From the NCBI GenBank assembly GCA_945878645.1, contig CAMCTW010000009.1:1-34159 (forward strand): 34,159 bases of DNA, given 5' to 3'. The notes below the pieces were generated by a model that was not told the origin of the DNA, made no database searches, and saw nothing but the letters and a program-made list of their open reading frames with translations. Position 1 is the first letter of the stretch. Each line of letters opens with the position of its first letter. The stretch comes from Bifidobacterium breve. GTDB taxonomy: Bacteria > Actinomycetota > Acidimicrobiia > Acidimicrobiales > Acidimicrobilacustridaceae. The position numbers were made by a program, and so were the translations under genes. Shown here piece after piece: positions 14,202-21,787 of the stretch.

Positions 14202-15377
14202 TTACTTGTCGCCCAGAGTGACGAAGAAATCGCGCGGGGCGACCACATCGTCGGGCGTGAGTTCGCTGATATGCGACTTGCCGAGGCCAAGCAGGCATGA
14301 GTCGATGCCGCCGTGCAGGATGTCGAGCACGTTCTCGACGCCGGCCTGACCATTGGCAGCGAGACCCCACAAGTACGCACGACCGATCATCACGGCCTTC
14401 GCTCCCATAGCAACGGCCTTCACAACATCGCTGCCGCGACGAATACCGCCGTCGAGCACAACATCGATGTCGTTACCGACTGCAGCAACAATTGCCGGGA
14501 GCACACGAATTGGCGATGGTGTTCCGTCGAGGTTGTTGCCACCGTGGTTCGAAACGGAAAGGCCCGTGGCACCAAGGTCACGAACGCGTTTGGCGTCGTC
14601 GACACGGCACACGCCCTTGATGACAAACGGTCCGTCCCACTGCGAACGCAACCATGCGATGTCTTCCCAACTGGGAGGAGGCATCTGCATCCACTCGTAG
14701 TACGCACCAAAGAATGCGGGCGGCTTCTGGCCGGGGTGCGCCATGTTCGGCGCACTGAGGTCGGGAAGCTTGCCGGTCTTGAGATAGGCGATGAGCCACT
14801 TGGGCTTTGACAGTGCTTGCGGCGACAACTTGATCATCGTCTTGAGATCAAGTTTCTCGGGGATCCAGGGGCTACCCCAGTCGCGACCGTTCGAGAAGGT
14901 CCAGTCGAGCGTGAGGATGATGCCCTTGGCGCCGGCGGCCTTGGCGCGCTCAAGGCGCTGCACCATGACGTCGCGGCCACCGCTCCAGTACATCTGGAAA
15001 AGCAATTGCGAGTTCACCGCAGCGACTTCTTCCATCGACTTGCTGCCGAATGAACTGAGACCCATCGGGATGCCGCGGTTGGCGGCGGCGCGCCCGACAG
15101 CAACCTCACCGTCGGGATGCACGGCCTGTACGCCCGTGGGCGAAATGATCACGGGCATCGAAATATCGAGACCGAACACCGAAGTGTTCATCGAACGTTC
15201 GGCCTGAAGACCAGCGACATGAGGGGCGAGTCCGAGTTGATCGAACGAGGTCAGGTTGCCGTTAAGCGACAAGCCCTTTTCGGCACCACCGATGATGGCG
15301 CCATAGACCGACTTCGGCAGACGCTTCTCGGCCCGGTGCTGTGCCACGGCAACAGTTTCAAACCACTTATTGGCCAT
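14202..15377 (-). CDS. mftD: Mycofactocin system FMN-dependent oxidase MftD
   Basis: A 391-residue alpha-hydroxyacid-oxidase-fold flavoprotein. Landmarks are MPVIISPTGVQAVHPDGEVA (read as the FMN-site N-terminal part), SNHGGNNLDG with the active-site histidine, DGGIRRGSDVVKAVAMGA and MIGRAYLWGLAANG. MftD oxidatively deaminates the MftE product to the alpha-keto amide that gives mycofactocin its redox activity. It lies on the minus strand, opposite to mftABC and mftEF, which differs from the usual collinear mftA-F order. A GGGAGGG ribosome binding site and a TAGAGT -10 box (15403-15408) give it its own promoter. Confidence 0.93.
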   Translation of the reverse strand: MANKWFETVAVAQHRAEKRLPKSVYGAIIGGAEKGLSLNGNLTSFDQLGLAPHVAGLQAERSMNTSVFGLDISMPVIISPTGVQAVHPDGEVAVGRAAANRGIPMGLSSFGSKSMEEVAAVNSQLLFQMYWSGGRDVMVQRLERAKAAGAKGIILTLDWTFSNGRDWGSPWIPEKLDLKTMIKLSPQALSKPKWLIAYLKTGKLPDLSAPNMAHPGQKPPAFFGAYYEWMQMPPPSWEDIAWLRSQWDGPFVIKGVCRVDDAKRVRDLGATGLSVSNHGGNNLDGTPSPIRVLPAIVAAVGNDIDVVLDGGIRRGSDVVKAVAMGAKAVMIGRAYLWGLAANGQAGVENVLDILHGGIDSCLLGLGKSHISELTPDDVVAPRDFFVTLGDK

Positions 15378-15402
15378 CTCAGCCCTCCCAGAACGAAGGT
15401 GA

Positions 15403-15408
15403 ACTCTA
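15403..15408 (-). promoter_or_regulatory. Putative -10 element (TAGAGT) of mftD
   Basis: TAGAGT on the minus strand, 25 bases before the mftD ATG. Transcription would start near 15396 and leave a short leader with the GGGAGGG ribosome binding site. Confidence 0.35.
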
Positions 15409-15444
15409 CCGGGACGCCCCGATCAGGCCCCATTCGGCCGTCAG

Positions 15445-16413
15445 TCACCAAAAAATATGGTGACCATCGTTCGGATCATCAGGAGTGAGCACCCCGAATT
15501 CCTGCCGAACCTCTTCGAGTGGGCGTTCCGCTAACAGGAGATGATCGACAAACGCGAAATCTCCTGTGGTTTTCGCCCCACGCTCAAATTCCTGGCCGAG
15601 GAGTTCCGCAGCCCCCGGCCTCGCCAACGTGTACTCGCTTTCGACGATGTCATCGATCGTTCCCAGCCCCGCCTCGTGCACCACCAACGGAGAAAAGAAC
15701 GCAAACGTATTCACGGGGTTGTCGTCCATTGCCATTTGGAATGCGCCAAGGGCAATCTCACCTGGGCCCGTCGGAGCAATGCCCGAGATCACGTGAATCA
15801 TGTCGTGATCAAAATACAGATACGTATTCGGCGTTACTTCGGTTCCGGGAACCGCGAATCCATAGGTTCGGTAGAACTCACTGAGCGACCAACCGACGGT
15901 TCCTTCGGGCAGTGTGTGAAAACGTTCGATGCGCTCTTGAAGTTCAGGATCGAGTTTCGGGGTTTCTACTGCTCGATCGCGGAAAGCGACCTCAGAACGA
16001 TCTACTGCGAACGCGTTGAAAAATCGATCGAAATCACTCTTCGCTTTTTCTACGCCCTCGTCGATGGCGGTTCGGAAAATTTGTACTTCTTCGGGCGAAG
16101 AACCCAAGGCTGCGCTGTAGGACTCTGTGGCTCGCACTTGCTCATCAGTGAGCGGATGGCGACACATTTCAAGGGTGAACATGACTTCACCAAATCGACG
16201 ACGAGCGCCAGCGGTCGTGATGACGGCTGCGACCTCCGCCGACGACAGCGGCGAAAGGCCGGCTGGGTCAAGGTCTGGGCGCTGCCATAAGTGAGCAGTG
16301 ATCGCCCGCAACACCGCGAGTTGTTCATCCGTTGCACCGCCGTCCACATCAATAGCTCCAACGAGCCCACGAACCATCGGTTCAACAAGTTCAGGTGAAA
16401 CAAGCAACGCCAT
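15445..16413 (-). CDS. TerB-like N-terminus plus Coq4-like HDxxH-x11-E protein (paralogue 1)
   Basis: A 322-residue protein. Residues 10-120 look TerB-like: helical, with an acidic VDGGATDEQLAVLRAI segment and RHPLTDEQ. Residues about 165-260 resemble Coq4: an EFYRTYG segment precedes H203-D204-x-x-H207-x11-E219, exactly the spacing of the zinc-ligand motif of the ubiquinone protein Coq4. The C-terminus is EFGVLTPDDPNDGHHIFW. It is about 46% identical (hand count, no gaps) to the 322-residue product of the gene just upstream, 51 bases away, so the two form an operon. The start at 16413 matches the paralogue's N-terminus. The Coq4 assignment rests on this motif and its flanks. The function is unknown. 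Confidence 0.7.
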   Translation of the reverse strand: MALLVSPELVEPMVRGLVGAIDVDGGATDEQLAVLRAITAHLWQRPDLDPAGLSPLSSAEVAAVITTAGARRRFGEVMFTLEMCRHPLTDEQVRATESYSAALGSSPEEVQIFRTAIDEGVEKAKSDFDRFFNAFAVDRSEVAFRDRAVETPKLDPELQERIERFHTLPEGTVGWSLSEFYRTYGFAVPGTEVTPNTYLYFDHDMIHVISGIAPTGPGEIALGAFQMAMDDNPVNTFAFFSPLVVHEAGLGTIDDIVESEYTLARPGAAELLGQEFERGAKTTGDFAFVDHLLLAERPLEEVRQEFGVLTPDDPNDGHHIFW

Positions 16414-16464
16414 ATCCGCACGCTTTCTTATGCGAACTTGCACGCTGCCGCCCGCTACTTGTGT

Positions 16465-17433
16465 CTACCAGAACAGGTGATGACCATCGTTCGGGTTGGT
16501 TGGGGTGAGGACACCGAACTCGGTACGGATGTCAGCCAACGGCCGATCAGCCATAGCGAAGTGGTCGATCCGAGAGAAGTCGGCGCGGCATTCGCCACCC
16601 CGGACAATCTCAGCAGCCATCAGTTCGGCCGCTCCGGGCCGAGCCAAGATCCCCTGCTCGGCTTTGACCTTGTTTGAATCACCGAAGCCCGCTTCATGAA
16701 CGATGAGCGAGGCAAGAAGCGCCGACCGGTTCACTGCGTCGTCGGCCATTCCCATGAGGAATGCACTGAGCGCGACTTCGGCTTCGGCCGTGGTCCCCAT
16801 TCCAGAAATCACATGGGTCATGTCATGGCCCACATAGAAGTGATTCATCGGCGAGGCTTCCACGCCAGGCAAGGGCAGGCCGGCGATGTCATAGAACTCG
16901 ACAAACGCGTGGCCAAGCGTGCCAGGTGCACAGGAACGCAACTTCTCGATGCGGGTGACAAGTACCGGTTCACTTGCGCCGTCGATAGCTACCGCATCAC
17001 GAAGCGATGGTTCGACTCGCTCGTTGGTGTTCCCCAGAAGGAATCTTGCGAAGTCCGCCTTCGCTTGTTCGGTTCCTTGGTCGACCATCGTGCGAAACAG
17101 CGCGGCATCAGGACCAACAATGCCGATCGCGCGTTCGTAATCTCCCGCACGTTCAAGTTGCGCGTCAGTGAGCGGGTGACGGCAGGCTTCGAGCGTCACG
17201 ATGAGTTCTTGAAAATGGCGGCGATCGGTCGGTGACGTAACGATTGCCGCGAGTTGTTGCGGGGCGAGTGGCGTCTGCGCACGCAGATCAAGATCGGATC
17301 GATGCCAAACCTGCCCGGCAATTGCCTTCAACACCAAAAATTGTTCATCGGTTGGTCCGCCGTCAACATCGCACGCGCCGAGCAAACCAGCGACAAATGG
17401 CTCAACAAGTTCGGGCAAAAGCGCTAGTGACAC
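16465..17433 (-). CDS. TerB-like N-terminus plus Coq4-like HDxxH-x11-E protein (paralogue 2)
   Basis: A 322-residue collinear paralogue of the gene downstream. It has the same layout: a TerB-like helical part with CDVDGGPTDE and CRHPLTD, then H203-D204-M-T-H207 and E219 eleven residues further on, SLIVHEAGF, LARPGAAEL, and the C-terminus EFGVLTPTNPNDGHHLFW. All four presumed metal ligands are conserved in both copies, so both are likely active. The start is GTG with an excellent AGGAGATTTC ribosome binding site. It is divergent from the DUF1214 gene at 17532. No signal peptide or membrane segment is seen, so it should be cytoplasmic. Confidence 0.7.
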   Translation of the reverse strand: MSLALLPELVEPFVAGLLGACDVDGGPTDEQFLVLKAIAGQVWHRSDLDLRAQTPLAPQQLAAIVTSPTDRRHFQELIVTLEACRHPLTDAQLERAGDYERAIGIVGPDAALFRTMVDQGTEQAKADFARFLLGNTNERVEPSLRDAVAIDGASEPVLVTRIEKLRSCAPGTLGHAFVEFYDIAGLPLPGVEASPMNHFYVGHDMTHVISGMGTTAEAEVALSAFLMGMADDAVNRSALLASLIVHEAGFGDSNKVKAEQGILARPGAAELMAAEIVRGGECRADFSRIDHFAMADRPLADIRTEFGVLTPTNPNDGHHLFW

Positions 17434-17500
17434 GAAATCTCCTATGCGGAACGTCTATCGACATCCAACCACAGCCTCGGCATCATCGGCATTCGACCCG

Positions 17501-17506
17501 TAGGAT
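17501..17506 (+). promoter_or_regulatory. Putative -10 element (TAGGAT) of the DUF1214 gene at 17532
   Basis: CCCGTAGGATCACA resembles the boxes before 13949 and 21788. Transcription would start near 17513, leaving a leader of about 19 bases with AGGGGGAA. Confidence 0.4.
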
Positions 17507-17531
17507 CACAAAAGACTTCCTAGGGGGAACA

Positions 17532-18644
17532 ATGGAATCCGCGCTTGCCATGGCCGAACTGGCCGAACTCATTGCTGCAATCAATACCGACGCCGACGAT
17601 CCGCGTTGGAACTTTGATTCCGATCTTGATCGCGCGTCGTATCGAGAATTCGCAATGCATTGTTTGCACCATTCACTGCAGTTCTGGCTCGAGGCCGACC
17701 CGCTGCGACCGCGATGGAATCGTTGGTTCATGCCAAACAAAAAGTTACTCGGCGATAACCCCGACACCGTGTACTACGGGACTGTTATCGACCCCACGAA
17801 GTCGTATCGAATTCGCGGCAACATCGAGAACGCTTGTTACACGTCATTCACCGTTGAAATCGGCACGGCCGGCGGCACCATGTCGCAGAAACTCGGCCAC
17901 ACGCTCAACAACACCGAATTCGAGGTTGACGCGGCAGGCAACTACGAACTCATTGCGTCACCGCAAGGCAGCGGACCGAACTGGTTGCGGCTCGATCCTG
18001 AAGCCGGTTCCATCACCACTCGCCACTATTTCGAGTGGACGCGTTGCGCCGCGCTCGATCCGAGCCTCCATATTCCGCTCTTGATTGAACCGATTGACGA
18101 TCCCGGTCCGCCTCCGGTGCCCGACGATGCTGCAGTGGCCGCCAACATTCGCCGTGCCATCACGTTCCTCCGCTCGGTTACCGCCGACTGGGGTCATAAC
18201 CCAATGCCTCCTGGCGCGATTCCCTGGGTATCAGCCGAACCGAACGCGTTCACTAATCCACCCGCCCACGACGGCAATCTCGGTATTGGTTACGCGGCCA
18301 CCGATAACATCTACCGATCGGCTCGATGGAAGTTGGCGCCCGACGAGGCGCTCGAGATTCGTGGAAGTTGGCCACGGTGCACATTTGCCAACATTGTGTT
18401 GTTCAACAATCACATGCAGACGCCGAACTACGACCGACGGCTCGTGTCGCTCAACCGAGTGCAGACCGAGGTTGCTGACGACGGTTCGTGGCGAATGATC
18501 CTCGCCCACTCCGATCCTGGACTCCCCAACTGGCTCGATACTCGTGGCCTCGAACACGGCACGATGTTCTGGCGATTCCTCATACCGACCGAACCGCTCA
18601 CGCAGCTCGAAACTCGGGTCGTGAAATTCTCTGACCTTTCCTGA
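17532..18644 (+). CDS. DUF1214 domain protein (paralogue 1)
   Basis: A 370-residue DUF1214-type protein. The family landmarks are a central 'GDNPDTVYYGTVIDP' segment, ITTRHYFEW, and a C-terminal region with LEIRGSWPRCTFANIVLFN, LAHSDPGLPNWLDTRG and GTMFWRF. The biochemical role of the family is not established; it is common near lipid and xenobiotic catabolism genes. No signal peptide is seen. The ATG at 17532 follows AGGGGGAACA, so the in-frame extension upstream to 17244 is rejected. It is related to the product of the minus-strand gene ending at 19223. Confidence 0.85.
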   Translation: MESALAMAELAELIAAINTDADDPRWNFDSDLDRASYREFAMHCLHHSLQFWLEADPLRPRWNRWFMPNKKLLGDNPDTVYYGTVIDPTKSYRIRGNIENACYTSFTVEIGTAGGTMSQKLGHTLNNTEFEVDAAGNYELIASPQGSGPNWLRLDPEAGSITTRHYFEWTRCAALDPSLHIPLLIEPIDDPGPPPVPDDAAVAANIRRAITFLRSVTADWGHNPMPPGAIPWVSAEPNAFTNPPAHDGNLGIGYAATDNIYRSARWKLAPDEALEIRGSWPRCTFANIVLFNNHMQTPNYDRRLVSLNRVQTEVADDGSWRMILAHSDPGLPNWLDTRGLEHGTMFWRFLIPTEPLTQLETRVVKFSDLS

Positions 18645-18667
18645 CCGCGAGCGGGCAAACTAGGCCC

Positions 18668-19222
18668 ATGACTTATGCGCTCGAAGGAACCGTCACCAGC
18701 CTGCATTCCGATGGCGGGCACAACTTCTCGAAGCCATCAATCGATGAAGCGGTGTTCCTTGCCGGCATCGGTATTGAAGGCGACGCGCACTCCGGTCCAA
18801 CCACCCAACACCTAAGTCGACAGAAAAAGGACGCGAGCCGCCCCAACCTTCGCCAGGTCCACCTCGTGGCCAGTGAGATTCATGATGGCCTTCGCAGCGA
18901 GGGGTTCGAGGTTCCTTTCGGTGGTTTCGGCGAGAATCTCACCACTCAAGGTATTGAACTAGGTCAACTACCTGTCGGGACCACGTTGCGTCTGGGCGAC
19001 GACGTGATCATCGCTCTCACCGGCTTTCGCGATCCGTGTTCGCAGATCGACAAATTTCAAGAGGGATTGCGCGCCGCAGTTTCTTTCAAACCCGAGATCG
19101 GGCCCCAGTTGTTTCGCAACGGCGTGATGTCAGTTGTCGTGCGCGGTGGAACGGTGCGCGTTGGCGACACCATCAAGGTTGCGCTGCCGGCCGAACCACA
19201 CCAGACGATGCAAAAAGTCTGA
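18668..19222 (+). CDS. MOSC domain protein
   Basis: A 184-residue MOSC-domain protein with GIGIEGDAHSG near residue 35, RQVHLVASEIHD, FGENLTTQGIEL, and a cysteine in FRDPCSQIDKF that can bind molybdenum cofactor sulfur. MOSC proteins handle sulfurated molybdenum cofactor or act as N-hydroxylated-substrate reductases. Its partner is unknown. It starts 23 bases after the DUF1214 gene and ends exactly where the convergent second DUF1214 gene ends (abutting stops in TGATCA). Confidence 0.87.
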   Translation: MTYALEGTVTSLHSDGGHNFSKPSIDEAVFLAGIGIEGDAHSGPTTQHLSRQKKDASRPNLRQVHLVASEIHDGLRSEGFEVPFGGFGENLTTQGIELGQLPVGTTLRLGDDVIIALTGFRDPCSQIDKFQEGLRAAVSFKPEIGPQLFRNGVMSVVVRGGTVRVGDTIKVALPAEPHQTMQKV

Positions 19223-20341
19223 TCAGACGAGATCGGATGTGAGGTCTGCGAACTTCACGACCTCGCATGTGGGCTTCTCGATCTCACCTTCAGGCAAGAA
19301 GAAGCGGAAAAACATTGTACCGAGATTGCGACCTTCGGTATCGATCCAGTTGGCGTGACCGGGGTCGGAATGAGCCAGCACAAGTGTGAAGGTTCCGTCG
19401 GCGTTCAACGTGGTGTTGGCACGGTTACGACTGACCTGACGGTTCACGTAGTCGTACATCTGTGACCAACGGTTCCAGAGGCAGAGGTTGGCGAACACAC
19501 ATTCGGGCCAGCGACCGCGAATCACGAGTGCTTCGTCGTCACCAATCAAATACGGCGCCATGGAATAGGCCGCGTCGAACGCCGCGAATGCCATGTTGCC
19601 AGGCACAATCGGTTGCGGAAGTTCATTCGGTACACGAGAGACAAACGGAATGGGTGTGTCTTCCGAGGGTGCGACCGAAGCAACGGTCTTGCTGCGCACA
19701 TGGTTGATAACGCGCTGCAACCCTTCTGACACTCGTTCGTCATTCCAACGGGGCGGGGCGGGAACCTTGGTGACCGCTTCAATGCTGATCGGCACATGCA
19801 ATGTCTGCGATGCCGACGATGACCATGGGAACTCGAAATAATGGCGAGTGGTGATCCGTCCACCGTCGGTCGGAATCTCAAGCCAGTTGCGATTGGCTTT
19901 GGCCCCGCCGAGGCGAATCTCGTAATTGCCGTCGGCATCAATGTCCATCTCGGTGTCATTCAGAACACCAGAGGTATGTGTTGCGTACGAACCGTCGGCT
20001 GCGCCGGCTTCCATCGTGAACGAGGTGTAGACCGCGCCAGCAATATTTCCGCGAACGATGTATTCATTGTTCGGAGCGACTGGCGTCTCGAAATAGACGG
20101 CATCGGAATTGTCGCCGGTGAATGAACGGGTCGGCGACACGATGCGATTGAAAACCGGGCGCTGCGGATCGAACTCCTGATGGGAATACAGCGCGCTCTG
20201 GAGAATGTGGGTGAGATTACGGAATCCCTCGGCCACGTCGTCATCGGTCATGACCGGGCCCGGAACCACCCATTCCTCCCCTGCCTGCTGCAGCAGTGCC
20301 ACTAATTCGTTGTACTTCTCTCGCGACTTGAGCTCGCCCAT
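19223..20341 (-). CDS. DUF1214 domain protein (paralogue 2)
   Basis: A 372-residue DUF1214-type protein. Matching segments are GDNSDAVYFETPVAP, ITTRHYFEFPW, LVIRGRWPECVFANLCLWN, LAHSDPGHANWIDTEGR and GTMFFRFFLPEGE. The ATG at 20341 has an AAGGGGGAAGAC ribosome binding site. It is a diverged copy of the protein encoded at 17532, placed on the other strand with the MOSC gene between them. It shares a 112-base divergent promoter region with the SnoaL-like gene at 20454. Confidence 0.85.
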   Translation of the reverse strand: MGELKSREKYNELVALLQQAGEEWVVPGPVMTDDDVAEGFRNLTHILQSALYSHQEFDPQRPVFNRIVSPTRSFTGDNSDAVYFETPVAPNNEYIVRGNIAGAVYTSFTMEAGAADGSYATHTSGVLNDTEMDIDADGNYEIRLGGAKANRNWLEIPTDGGRITTRHYFEFPWSSSASQTLHVPISIEAVTKVPAPPRWNDERVSEGLQRVINHVRSKTVASVAPSEDTPIPFVSRVPNELPQPIVPGNMAFAAFDAAYSMAPYLIGDDEALVIRGRWPECVFANLCLWNRWSQMYDYVNRQVSRNRANTTLNADGTFTLVLAHSDPGHANWIDTEGRNLGTMFFRFFLPEGEIEKPTCEVVKFADLTSDLV

Positions 20342-20426
20342 GTCTTCCCCCTTGAAAACGTCAGGGATGCATCCTCGCGAAGATTGGCCCGGCCTGCACA
20401 CAAGCGCCTCAATCGGTTTGGGAGGC

Positions 20427-20432
20427 TACGGT
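20427..20432 (+). promoter_or_regulatory. Putative -10 element (TACGGT) of the SnoaL-like gene at 20454
   Basis: TACGGT fits TANNNT and would give a leader of about 15 bases carrying AAGGGGGA. No clear -10 box was found for the divergent DUF1214 gene. Confidence 0.3.
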
Positions 20433-20453
20433 CGGCTCCGTCAAGGGGGACAT

Positions 20454-20954
20454 ATGAAAACAACCGAAGAACGACTGGCCGAAGCACTCGATTATCTCGA
20501 TATTCGGCGTCTGCAGGACCGTTATGCCGACATTGTCACCCGTCGGGCGTGGTCCGAGCTCCACGAGATCATGAGGCCGGGCTGCAAGCTCGAACTCGAT
20601 CTCGGCGATAGCCAAATGATGTTTGATGGTCCCCAGGCCATCGGCGATTTCATCAGCGAGCAACTCGAGGCGTTCGAATTTTTTGAATTCGTCATCCTCA
20701 ATACCGTGATCGAGGTTGACGTGGAAGGCGGTGTTGCCGGTGGTCGTATGTACATGCAGGAACTCCGGCAGAACGTGAGCGACGGTCGCCGCACCAACGC
20801 CTACGGCCTCTATCACGATCGTTTCGAACGTCATGACGGTGCCTGGTGGTTGGCCCGCCGTCGCTACGGCTCGTTCTCTCGCACCATCGCTCCGGGCCCA
20901 GAACACGAACAGGTCGTCTTCCCCCTTCCCGTGCACGACCTCCGCACGCTGTAA
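20454..20954 (+). CDS. SnoaL-like (NTF2-fold, SnoaL_4 type) protein
   Basis: A 166-residue NTF2-like protein. It starts with the helix LDYLDIRRLQDRYADIVTRR, continues with WSELHEIMRPGCKLELDLGD and ends with YHDRFERHDGAWWLARRRYG, the signature of the SnoaL_4 branch. Its members include dehydratases and ring-cleaving or isomerising enzymes for steroids and polyketides. The reaction here is unknown. The ATG follows AAGGGGGACAT. A weak hairpin follows the stop codon. Confidence 0.82.
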   Translation: MKTTEERLAEALDYLDIRRLQDRYADIVTRRAWSELHEIMRPGCKLELDLGDSQMMFDGPQAIGDFISEQLEAFEFFEFVILNTVIEVDVEGGVAGGRMYMQELRQNVSDGRRTNAYGLYHDRFERHDGAWWLARRRYGSFSRTIAPGPEHEQVVFPLPVHDLRTL

Positions 20955-20959
20955 TAAAC

Positions 20960-20978
20960 GACCCTAAAAAACGGGGTC
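20960..20978. terminator. Weak hairpin after the SnoaL-like gene
   Basis: GACCC (20960-20964) and GGGTC (20974-20978) enclose an A-rich loop. It sits six bases after the stop codon. The T-run is in the loop on the minus strand, not after the stem, so it is not a textbook terminator. Confidence 0.3.
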
Positions 20979-20997
20979 TAGGCCGCAAATTCAATTC

Positions 20998-21023
20998 CTC
21001 TTCAAAGTCTCTTCAAATATTGT
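20998..21023 (+). promoter_or_regulatory. Direct repeats and -10 box before the VapB-type antitoxin gene
   Basis: CTCTTCAAA occurs twice (20998-21006 and 21009-21017), one helical turn apart (11 bases). The second copy abuts TATTGT (21018-21023), a TANNNT -10 box that lies six bases before the ATG at 21030. Repeats on one DNA face inside a promoter are what a ribbon-helix-helix antitoxin would bind to control its own leaderless transcript. Confidence 0.5.
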
Positions 21024-21029
21024 CTTCTC

Positions 21030-21230
21030 ATGGTGTTCGAAAAAATTGAAATTGATGAAGACGCATGCGCCGCCGTCATGGCGCAGCACGGCTTCAGCAC
21101 AAGGCAGCAAGCGGTCAACTACGCCTTGCGCAAAGCTGTCGTGATCCCGATGACCATCGTGGAAGCGAAAGCAATGAGGGGAACCGGATGGGATGGCGAC
21201 CTCGCTGATCTGCGCCGTCATGATCGTTGA
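21030..21230 (+). CDS. VapB-type antitoxin (orphan)
   Basis: A 66-residue ribbon-helix-helix protein. KIEIDEDACAAVMAQHGFSTRQQAVNYALRK matches the VapB/DUF2191 DNA-binding part (a beta strand, then two helices). The C-terminal GTGWDGDLADLRR is the usual toxin-binding tail (GWEGDL) of VapB. VapB normally precedes a PIN-domain RNase (VapC) within a few bases; none follows here before the next gene at 21274, which is on the other strand. It may be a relic, may act in trans, or may be only a regulator. The start is a leaderless ATG. Confidence 0.8.
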   Translation: MVFEKIEIDEDACAAVMAQHGFSTRQQAVNYALRKAVVIPMTIVEAKAMRGTGWDGDLADLRRHDR

Positions 21231-21273
21231 AGCTAGGTAGACCAATTCTTCGAGAACAGGTCATCCACCCCGC

Positions 21274-21699
21274 TCAGGACTGAAGGTCGACCTCGTTACC
21301 GTTGCCGTCTCGCGCCTCAAGGGTTCGTGTTGTTGAAGGCGCGCCGCCAATTCCAATCGCTGAAAGCACCTCGAATGCTGAATCAGTCGCCGTTGTACCT
21401 GGCGGTTGACGGAGCGTTGCGCCTTGTCGGTCTTCATCGAGATGCCATCCGCGTTTGCTCAGCGCGTCAGCAACGTTGCGGAGACGAGACGCCGAGAGTT
21501 CGTTGAATCGGACAATCAAGACGCTGCTTCCGCCCTGCTTGGCGTTGATCACTAGTGGGTGCCACCCCTCAGGCGCACTCACCGTGGCCGAGGCGTCGAC
21601 CTCTTTTATCAACACATGCGCCCGCAACGACACGATGGCTTCAGTGAGAATGCCAACGGCATCGAAATCAGTGGGGTCGATGACGACAGCGGCGGCCAT
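21274..21699 (-). CDS. Hypothetical protein divergent from the mycofactocin SDR
   Basis: A 141-residue protein, MAAAVVIDPTDFDAVGILTE at its start, with alternating strands and helices such as HPLVINAKQGGSSVLIVRFN and LSASRLRNVADALSKRGWHL. I do not recognise a family. The start at 21699 (GAGG about 10 bases upstream) is preferred. The longer reading to 21879 would run over the start of the divergent SDR and gives low-complexity sequence. The two divergent genes share an 88-base promoter region. Confidence 0.6.
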   Translation of the reverse strand: MAAAVVIDPTDFDAVGILTEAIVSLRAHVLIKEVDASATVSAPEGWHPLVINAKQGGSSVLIVRFNELSASRLRNVADALSKRGWHLDEDRQGATLRQPPGTTATDSAFEVLSAIGIGGAPSTTRTLEARDGNGNEVDLQS

Positions 21700-21758
21700 G
21701 GGCCCAGCCTCGCGCACGGGGCCCAGCACGGGGAATGTCGCCCACGCAGCCGCCCCCG

Positions 21759-21764
21759 TAGGAT
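21759..21764 (+). promoter_or_regulatory. Putative -10 element (TAGGAT) of the SDR-MoxR-VWA-mftEF operon
   Basis: CCCCGTAGGATCCACA carries the same CCCGTAGGATC core as the box before 17532. Transcription would start near 21771 and leave a short leader with GGGGAGGA before the SDR ATG. Confidence 0.4.
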
Positions 21765-21787
21765 CCACAGCGTGGGGAGGACTCATC

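Noticed and set aside
21231-21273. Possible toxin (VapC) remnant after the antitoxin
   Set aside because: Only about 40 bases before the opposing gene; no PIN-domain residues can be read.
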